Position numbers and translations under genes: made by a program
Notes under the pieces: generated by a model
What the model was told of the DNA's origin: nothing
The model's input: only the letters and a program-made list of their open reading frames with translations
Databases searched by the model: none
In this document: positions 1 through 4,961 of the stretch, piece after piece
Position numbering within the stretch: the first letter of the stretch is position 1
How the letters are laid out: each line of letters begins with the position of its first letter
Source of the DNA: DASUFI01 sp036274635
GTDB lineage: Bacteria > Planctomycetota > B15-G4
NCBI GenBank assembly: GCA_036274635.1
Contig: DASUFI010000258.1
Coordinates: 1-6,338, forward strand
Direction of reading: 5' to 3'
Length of the DNA: 6,338 bases

Positions 1-1224
1 CGGCCCGAAGTCATGCAGCGCCGCGCGCCAGACATCGGCCTCGTCCGGCCGCGTGGCGATGCGGTCGAGCAGCGCGTCGACGAGACCGGGCGCGATCTGG
101 TCGTGGATGACGTAGTCCGAGGCGGCGGCCAGGGCGAGCAGCTCGCGCAGCTGGTCGTCGTCGTTGGGGCCGATGAGCCCGAGCGCGTAGGCCGCGCCCC
201 AGCGCACCATCGGCTCGCCGGTGCGCAGCTCCTGCATCAGGCGCGGCACGGTCGGGCGCGCGGCCTGCTTCAGGGCGCCGAGGCCGGTGAGCGCGAGCAG
301 GTGGCGGCGCTGGTCGGTGCCGTCGAGCATCTGCAGCAGCACCGGCACCGCCTCGGGGCCGATGGCCGCGGCCAGGGCGCCGGCGCGCTGCACGTGCTGC
401 GGGTTGCGGTGGTAGAGCTCGTCGAAGGCCGGCCCGAGGGCGGCCGGCCCGAAGGCCGCCAGCGCGGCCAGCGACTCGTCGGCGGTGCCGGGCTGGGCTC
501 CGCGCAGCGCGCGCGCCAGGGCCGGCAGCGCGTCGGGGCCCAGGCTCTCGAGTTGCGACTGCGCGGCGGCGCGCGCGAGACCGTCGAGGCGCATGCGCGC
601 CAGCAGCCCGCCGACGGCGGCCTCGAGCGCCGCCGTGCGCACGAAGGGGGTGTCGTCGCGGCAGGCGGCCAGCAGGCCGGCCAGCGCGTCGCGGTCGGTC
701 GGGTCGACGACATGGATGGCGTCGGCCGCCAGCGCCCGCGTCTCGGGCTTCGGCGAGGTGAGGGCCTGGATGAGCTCCGGAAGCGTGGAGCGGGTGGACT
801 CCGGACCGAGCCGCTCGAGCGCGGACAGCACCGCCTGGGTGCCGTGCTCGCCATCGAACAGCGCCGCCACCAGCGGCTCGGCGGCCTGCGGGCCCAGCAG
901 CGGCAGGCACACCAGCACCCGCTCGCGGTCGACGGCCGGCGCGCCCGGCTTCAGGGCGGAGAGCAGCGTGGCCATCGCGGGGGGGCCGAGGCGCGCCAGC
1001 GACGCGACCGCGGCGGCCCGCACGTCCTCGCTGGGATCATCCAGCGCCGCGAGCACGTGGGGCAGGGCGTCCTGCTGGCCGAGCTCGGCCAGCGCCGTCA
1101 CCGCGAGCACGCGCGTGAAGGGCTCGGGCGCAGCGAGGTCGGCCAGCCACTCGTCCGCCGTGCGCGCACAGCCCGCGAGCGCGGCGAGGAGCAGGGCGCG
1201 GCAGGGGAGCCGGAAGCGGCGCAT
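1..1224 (-). CDS. HEAT-repeat lipoprotein, N-terminal part (3' end outside window)
   Basis: The first 408 residues are visible and the frame is still open at the window edge, so the C-terminus is missing. An Arg-rich N-terminus, a Leu/Ala-rich core and a lipobox (Leu16-Ala-Gly-Cys19) predict a lipoprotein anchored through Cys19. The rest is Ala/Leu-rich alpha-helical repeats of about 30-40 residues, with HEAT/PBS-lyase-like signatures such as 'DPSEDVRAAAVASLARLG' (63-80), 'KPETRALAADAI' (159-170), 'TPFVRTAALEAA' (192-203) and 'EPMVRWGAAYALGLIG' (337-352). Such repeats form a superhelical protein-binding scaffold; no catalytic motif is visible. The start is fixed: an in-frame TAG lies at 1237-1239 and ATG 1224 is the only start after it. 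There is no clear Shine-Dalgarno sequence. It follows the phosphatase-cytochrome lipoprotein by 22 bases and probably shares its transcript. The HEAT and lipoprotein calls are firm; the partner and role are unknown. Confidence -1.
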   Translation of the reverse strand, partial: MRRFRLPCRALLLAALAGCARTADEWLADLAAPEPFTRVLAVTALAELGQQDALPHVLAALDDPSEDVRAAAVASLARLGPPAMATLLSALKPGAPAVDRERVLVCLPLLGPQAAEPLVAALFDGEHGTQAVLSALERLGPESTRSTLPELIQALTSPKPETRALAADAIHVVDPTDRDALAGLLAACRDDTPFVRTAALEAAVGGLLARMRLDGLARAAAQSQLESLGPDALPALARALRGAQPGTADESLAALAAFGPAALGPAFDELYHRNPQHVQRAGALAAAIGPEAVPVLLQMLDGTDQRRHLLALTGLGALKQAARPTVPRLMQELRTGEPMVRWGAAYALGLIGPNDDDQLRELLALAAASDYVIHDQIAPGLVDALLDRIATRPDEADVWRAALHDFGP

Positions 1225-1246
1225 GTGCGCCGCATTCTACGGGCGA

Positions 1247-2185
1247 TCAGTCGTGATCGCGGTAGGCCGCGTGGCAGTCCGTGCAGCTGGCCTTCAACTC
1301 GGTGAAGGCCTTGTCGGACGTGGCGAGGTCCCCGACCCTCAGCGCGTTCTCCAGGGCGGCCGACTGCTCCTCGGCCGTGGCCAGTCGCGCCAGGAAGTCA
1401 GCGTCCTTGGCCTGCGCCTGGGGCGTGCGGGCCAGCTCGCGGAAGCCCTCGCGCAGCATGGTGGCCTCGTGCGCCGGCGTGACGTCCGGGAACTGCGGCA
1501 GCTGGGCCCACTGGGCGCCCTGGCTGGCCTTGACGTAATCGAAGCGGTCCGAGATGTGGATCATGGCGTCGCGCACGCCCTTGGGCTTGACCGCCGAGGG
1601 CAGCGGGCCGATGGCGGCCAGCGCCTCCGGGGCGGGCGGCGCGAAGAAGAGGACATCGCGGAACAGGCCGTCGTAGGCGGGGCTGCAGCCGGAGGCCTTG
1701 AGCCCCTCCACGGCCGCGGCGTTGCTGACGCCGTCCAGGGTCATGCGCGCCAAGGCGGCGGCCGCCGGGCCGCGGTGCAGGCCGTGGTGGCAGTGCACGT
1801 ACACCGGGCCGGGGCTGTCCGTGACCGCCTTCACGATCTCGACTTCCTCCTCCTTGCTCATCCCGTCGTAGCCGATCGGGATGTGCACGTAGGTCAGGCC
1901 GACGCGCTCGGCGGCCTCGACGTCGGGCATGGCGCCGTCGACGGTCAGCAGTGTGGTGATGCCCTCGGCCTTCAGCGCCTCGAAGGCCTTGTCCCCTTCG
2001 GGCTGGGCGCCCTGCGCGACGTGCGCGCTCCAGCGCCTGTAGTTCTGCACGCCCGGCAGCTCCTTGATGGCCGGGATCGGCGCCGGCCCGAGCTCCCCGA
2101 CGTCGCTCTTGCTGCTCTCGCAGGCCCCCAGGACGACGGGCAGGGTCAGTGACCAGGTGGCCAGCAGGCGGCGAAGCGAGCGCAT
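1247..2185 (-). CDS. Lipoprotein with tyrosine/dual-specificity phosphatase-like domain fused to a cytochrome c'-like heme domain
   Basis: This 312-residue protein has three parts. Residues 1-22 form a lipoprotein signal (MRSLRR, hydrophobic stretch, lipobox LGAC with Cys22). Residues about 45-185 resemble a dual-specificity phosphatase fold: 'GAQPEGDKAFEALKAEGI', then 'TYVHIPIGYDG' (candidate acid Asp107), then the P-loop HCHHGLHRGP (131-140) with Cys132 and Arg138 in Cys-X5-Arg spacing. The Ser/Thr that usually follows the Arg is Gly139. Residues about 200-312 are helical and end in 'ELKASCTDCHAAYRD', where CxxCH (Cys301, Cys304, His305) very near the C-terminus is the cytochrome c'/c556 arrangement; Met208 is a possible sixth heme ligand. 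Heme c attachment requires export, in agreement with the lipobox. The frame is open far upstream, but the lipoprotein signal and a GGAG ten bases before ATG 2185 settle the start. Phosphatase activity is inferred; it could be a binding or sensor domain. Confidence -1.
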   Translation of the reverse strand: MRSLRRLLATWSLTLPVVLGACESSKSDVGELGPAPIPAIKELPGVQNYRRWSAHVAQGAQPEGDKAFEALKAEGITTLLTVDGAMPDVEAAERVGLTYVHIPIGYDGMSKEEEVEIVKAVTDSPGPVYVHCHHGLHRGPAAAALARMTLDGVSNAAAVEGLKASGCSPAYDGLFRDVLFFAPPAPEALAAIGPLPSAVKPKGVRDAMIHISDRFDYVKASQGAQWAQLPQFPDVTPAHEATMLREGFRELARTPQAQAKDADFLARLATAEEQSAALENALRVGDLATSDKAFTELKASCTDCHAAYRDHD

Positions 2186-2277
2186 CTGTTCGGGACTCCG
2201 CGGGGTCGCGCCCGGAACGCACCGGATCCGGGGGCCGAATGATGACGCCGCATTCTGCGCCAGGACTGACGGACGCG
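2186..2277. other. 92-base intergenic region between creatininase and phosphatase-cytochrome genes
   Basis: It contains a 10-base perfect palindrome CCGGATCCGG (2222-2231), a small inverted repeat overlapping the creatininase stop (TGACG/CGTCA, 2267-2280), an 11-mer (2246-2256) that recurs before the HEAT gene, and a 10-mer (2234-2243) nearly identical to one before the creatininase gene (3064-3073). No convincing -35/-10 pair and no U-tract terminator is visible, so read-through from the creatininase gene is possible. Confidence -1.
2196..2199 (-). promoter_or_regulatory. Ribosome binding site of the phosphatase-cytochrome lipoprotein gene
   Basis: GGAG on the minus strand lies ten bases before ATG 2185. 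The reading frame stays open far upstream (to about 3190, opposite the creatininase gene), so this site together with the lipoprotein signal that begins right after the ATG is what decides the start. Confidence -1.
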
Positions 2278-3030
2278 TCAAAGCGGGGACCCCTCGATGG
2301 CCTCGACCAGCAGGCTGGCCAGGATGGCGAAGGTCTGCTGCCCCTCCGCGGCGCTGGCTTCGGCTGGCCGCCCGAAGTAGGCCTGAGGTCCCCCCGCCTG
2401 CAGGAAGTCGCGCCGGCCGGCCCGGATGGCCTCCACCAGGCTGACAGGCACCTCCGGCAGGCCGCGGCGCAGCTCGTCCTTCACGGCCGAGGGGTCGTCC
2501 GCCATGACCAGCGAGCCCTCGTACCGGCCGGCGTGGCAGGCCCCGCTCCGGAACTCCTCCGTCAGGCGCTGGGCGTTGGCCCGCCGGGTCACGTCCGGGA
2601 AGAGGACGGCGGCGCCACAGCGCCCGTGGACCTCCTCGACGGCCGACTTGATGGTCTCGATGTGCGCCGGCTCGAGGTGCGCGTTCGCGACGGCCAGCGG
2701 CGAGAGGCCCGCGCCGGCAGCGGCCGCCAGCACGTCGGCCAGGAGCGCCCGCGCCGTCTCGGGCCGCAGGGACAGCGTGCCCGCGAAGGGCGCCGCGAAC
2801 TGCGCCACCGAGTAGGCCAGCGGCGGCAGCACGACGCAGGCCCGCCCGCGCTGCGCCAGCGCCTCGGCGGCCCGCCGGGCCATGCCCAGCGCGATGGTCA
2901 CGTCGGTGTCCAGCGGCAGGTGCGGCCCGTGCGCCTCGGTCGCGCCGACGGGCAGGATGGCCGCGCAGCCGCCGGGCCGCGCGACGAGGGCCGCGACGTC
3001 GGGCCAGGCCAGCTTGGCGAGGTCGAACAT
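2278..3030 (-). CDS. Creatininase-family metal-dependent amidohydrolase
   Basis: This 250-residue protein has the length and signatures of the creatininase family (creatininase, mycofactocin peptidase MftE and relatives), cytoplasmic enzymes that hydrolyse cyclic or linear amides with a two-metal centre. 'LPVGATEAHGPHLPLDTD' (26-43) supplies Glu32, His34 and Asp43, and 'ANAHLEPAH' (115-123) supplies His118 and Glu120. As I recall them, the ligands of Pseudomonas creatininase are Glu34, His36, Asp45, His120 and Glu122, so all five fit with a constant offset of two. Many relatives instead have NGHGGN at the second site. 'CHAGRYEGS' (165-173) matches the usual HAGE-x-ETS motif only in part. There is no signal peptide. 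The start is the only ATG/GTG/TTG after an in-frame TGA at 3070-3072 and has a GGAG eight bases upstream. The family call is strong; the substrate cannot be read from the sequence, and nothing nearby suggests mycofactocin or creatinine metabolism. Confidence -1.
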   Translation of the reverse strand: MFDLAKLAWPDVAALVARPGGCAAILPVGATEAHGPHLPLDTDVTIALGMARRAAEALAQRGRACVVLPPLAYSVAQFAAPFAGTLSLRPETARALLADVLAAAAGAGLSPLAVANAHLEPAHIETIKSAVEEVHGRCGAAVLFPDVTRRANAQRLTEEFRSGACHAGRYEGSLVMADDPSAVKDELRRGLPEVPVSLVEAIRAGRRDFLQAGGPQAYFGRPAEASAAEGQQTFAILASLLVEAIEGSPL

Positions 3031-3038
3031 GCACTCTG

Positions 3039-3042
3039 CTCC
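3039..3042 (-). promoter_or_regulatory. Ribosome binding site of the creatininase gene
   Basis: GGAG on the minus strand lies eight bases before ATG 3030, good spacing for a Shine-Dalgarno element. It supports this start, which is also the only one after the in-frame stop at 3070-3072. Confidence -1.
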
Positions 3043-3060
3043 GGCCCGCGAGATGATCGG

Positions 3061-3096
3061 CCTGCCGAATCATCCGGCGTTGCGCCGGCGATGCAA
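3061..3096 (-). promoter_or_regulatory. Candidate sigma70-type promoter for the creatininase gene
   Basis: On the minus strand, TTGCAT (3091-3096) is followed after 16 bases by GATGAT (3069-3074), which matches TATAAT at four of six positions. The start point would fall near 3061 and give a leader of about 30 bases before ATG 3030. The spacer is almost entirely the stem-loop 3074-3088, where a repressor could bind. The match is weak, and in GC-rich DNA this may be chance. Confidence -1.
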
Positions 3097-3281
3097 CACC
3101 GCTGCCGCCGCGGGGGCTATCCTGCGCAGCGCTGCGAAGAGCCGGTGCAGCGGTGGATGTCGCGGGTGCGCCCGTGGCCGGCGTCAGCATCGCGAGCGAC
3201 TGGCACTGGGGCCCGCAGGGCTTCTCGTCCCAGCGCGCGGCCGTCAGTGCGTGTCGAACGCTGAAGCTTCCGGACGTCGCG

Positions 3282-4961
3282 TCAGGCCTGCCGCGCCTTG
3301 AGCCCTTTCCGGTCCACCTTGCCGCGATCGTTGCGGGGCAGCTCGGCCAGGAACTCCACGTAGCGCGGGTACTTGTGCACGGCGAGGCGCGCCTTGACCC
3401 ACTCCTGCAGCTCGCGGGTCAGCGCGGCGGCGGCGCCGGCGTCGGCCGGCGCCCGCCCGGCGCGCGCGACGACGAAGGCCTTGGGCTTCTCCATGCCCTC
3501 CTCGTCCTTCCAGCCGACCACGCCGCACTCGGCGACGGCGGGGTGCTCGAGCAGGCAGCCCTCGATCTCGTGCGGCGCGGCGAAGATGCCGCCCACCTTG
3601 ATCAGGTCGTCGGCGCGGCCCTCGTACCAGAAGTAGCCCTCGGCGTCCTGGTGGAAGAGGTCGCCCGTGACCACGAGGTCGCCGGCGAAGGTCTCCTTGC
3701 TCTTCTCGTGCGCCTGCCAGTAGCAGAGCGCGGAGGACTCGCCGCGTACGTGCAGGCGGCCGACGGTGCCGCGCGGCAGCTCGGCGCCCGACTCGTCCAC
3801 CACGCGGCAGTCGTAGCCCGGCACCGCCTGGCCCAGCGAGCCGACGCGCACCGCGCCCGGGCGGTTGCTGATGTAGATGTGGAAGAGCTCCGCGCTGCCG
3901 ATGCCGTCCAGGATCTCCACGCCGCAGCGCTGGAGCCACTGCCGCTGCAGGGCCTCGGGCAGCTTCTCGCCGGCGGAGAGCACCAGGCGCAGCGAGGACA
4001 GGTCCGCGCGCCCGTGCTCGGCCTCGTGCGCCAGCATCTTGCCGATCATGGTGGGCACGGAGGTGAGGATGGTGGGGCGGTAGCGCTGGATCACGTCCAG
4101 CACCGTCTCGGGCGTGCTGCGCTCGGAGAAGAGCGCCGTGCCGCCGCCCACCGAGAAGGGGAACATGAGGTCGGTTCCCGTCGCGTAGCCGAAGAAGAGC
4201 TTGGGCACGCCGGCCGTCACGTCGCTCTCGCGGATGCCCAGCACGCCCTGCGCGTAGTGCTGGACGTTGAAGGCGAAGTCTTCGTGGAAGTGCACCGCGG
4301 CCTTGGGCTTGCCGGTGCTGCCCGAGGTGAACAGCCAGCCGGCGATGTCGTGCCGGTGCGTGTCGGCCATGGGCAGCGGCGCGGGGGCCTCGCGCACGAG
4401 GTCGGAGAAGGCGTGCTGGCCCGCGTGCAGCTGCGGGGGGCCGCGGCCCGCGGCGCGCGCGGTCGGCTGGCCCGCGGGCAGGCCTGGCGCGGCGCCGGCC
4501 AGCGCGACGGCGGCGGCCGGCGGCGGGGCCTCGCGGAAGCCGTCCGCGTCCAGCACCACCACCGCGCGCAGGTGCGGCGCGCCGCGTGCCAGCCGCGCGA
4601 AGCAGGGCGCGAGCGCCTCGTCCACGACGGCGATGCGCGCCCGCGTGTACTCGAGGTAGTAGGCGTAGTCCTCCTCGGGCAGCAGCGGGTTCACCATGGC
4701 GAAGACCGCGCCGGCGCGCAGCGTCGCAAACCAGGCCGTCGCGAACTCCGGCCGGTCGGACACGGCCAGCAGCACGCGCTCCTCCATGCGCAGGCCCAGG
4801 TCGGTGAAGGCCCGCGCGAGGCGCGCGGCGTCGCCGGCCAGGCGCTCGTAGCTGTGCGCCTCGTCGCGCCAGCGCAGGGCCACCTTGGCGCCGCGGCCGG
4901 CGCGCAGGTTGTGATCGAGCAGGAAGTCCCCGAGGTTGAACCGTTCGGGGACGCCTGTCAC
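3282..4961 (-). CDS. Acyl-CoA synthetase of the benzoate-CoA ligase family (AMP-forming)
   Basis: This 559-residue member of the ANL superfamily would activate a carboxylic acid with ATP to an acyl-adenylate and transfer it to CoA in the cytoplasm. Visible core motifs are the phosphate loop 'FTSGSTGKPKAAVH' (211-224), 'KLFFGYATGTDLMFPF' (254-269), 'LSAGEKLPEAL' (328-338), 'LDGIGSAELFHIYISN' (351-366), 'TGDLF' (432-436, Asp434), the hinge 'GRADDLIKVGG' (448-458) and 'LPRNDRGKVDRKGL' (541-554) with the probable catalytic Lys548. The 254-269 and 351-366 blocks resemble the benzoate-CoA ligase family more than acetyl-CoA or long-chain fatty-acid ligases. The exact acid is not determinable, and no ring-reduction or beta-oxidation genes are in view. 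A Pro/Ala-rich segment at about 142-184 looks like an insertion. The GTG start shares GTGA with the upstream stop and begins just before conserved sequence ('RFNLGDFLLDHN'). The frame continues further upstream, but that part is a shadow of the FG-GAP gene. Confidence -1.
   Translation of the reverse strand: MTGVPERFNLGDFLLDHNLRAGRGAKVALRWRDEAHSYERLAGDAARLARAFTDLGLRMEERVLLAVSDRPEFATAWFATLRAGAVFAMVNPLLPEEDYAYYLEYTRARIAVVDEALAPCFARLARGAPHLRAVVVLDADGFREAPPPAAAVALAGAAPGLPAGQPTARAAGRGPPQLHAGQHAFSDLVREAPAPLPMADTHRHDIAGWLFTSGSTGKPKAAVHFHEDFAFNVQHYAQGVLGIRESDVTAGVPKLFFGYATGTDLMFPFSVGGGTALFSERSTPETVLDVIQRYRPTILTSVPTMIGKMLAHEAEHGRADLSSLRLVLSAGEKLPEALQRQWLQRCGVEILDGIGSAELFHIYISNRPGAVRVGSLGQAVPGYDCRVVDESGAELPRGTVGRLHVRGESSALCYWQAHEKSKETFAGDLVVTGDLFHQDAEGYFWYEGRADDLIKVGGIFAAPHEIEGCLLEHPAVAECGVVGWKDEEGMEKPKAFVVARAGRAPADAGAAAALTRELQEWVKARLAVHKYPRYVEFLAELPRNDRGKVDRKGLKARQA
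4958..4961 (-). promoter_or_regulatory. GTGA stop/start overlap (translational coupling)
   Basis: The FG-GAP gene ends with TGA at 4960-4958 and the ligase begins with GTG at 4961-4959. No strong Shine-Dalgarno element precedes the GTG, so ribosomes finishing the FG-GAP protein probably re-initiate here. This implies one mRNA carrying both genes. Confidence -1.

Larger units (their letters stand above)
3031..3281. other. 251-base intergenic region between ligase and creatininase genes
   Basis: No complete gene is visible. Possible structures are: a nested hairpin at 3206-3233 (outer CTGGG/CCCAG, inner GCCC-GCA-GGGC) 50-75 bases past the ligase stop, lacking a U-tract; a short palindrome GCAGCGCTGC at 3126-3135; a perfect stem-loop at 3074-3088 (CCGGCG, 3-base loop, CGCCGG); and an imperfect inverted repeat at 3052-3074 with GATGAT/ATCATC arms. 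The plus strand at about 3147-3281 reads as a short protein-like stretch ('VDVAGAPVAGVSIASD') that may be a gene remnant. The gap is long for this compact minus-strand cluster, so it probably separates two transcription units. Confidence -1.

Noticed and set aside
13..1305. Long plus-strand open frame of 430 codons
   Set aside because: It lies antisense to the HEAT-repeat gene, shows only Arg/Gly/Ala-rich composition and no domain, and reflects scarcity of stop codons in GC-rich DNA.
485..2152. Long plus-strand open frame of 555 codons
   Set aside because: It is antisense to two clear minus-strand lipoprotein genes and has no recognisable motif.
2222..2231. Perfect 10-base palindrome CCGGATCCGG as an operator
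   Set aside because: It is a single short palindrome of common GC-rich type, with no second copy or promoter element around it.
2244..2265. Sigma54-like TGGC...TGC element before the phosphatase-cytochrome gene
   Set aside because: The GG-to-GC distance is 8 bases, not the 10 that sigma54 promoters require.
2186..3190. N-terminal extension of the phosphatase-cytochrome frame to 3190
   Set aside because: The extension overlaps the creatininase gene and has shadow composition; the lipoprotein signal and ribosome site at 2185 mark the true start.
3206..3233. Rho-independent terminator after the ligase gene
   Set aside because: A nested hairpin is possible, but no U-tract follows it and stems of this size are common by chance in such GC-rich DNA.
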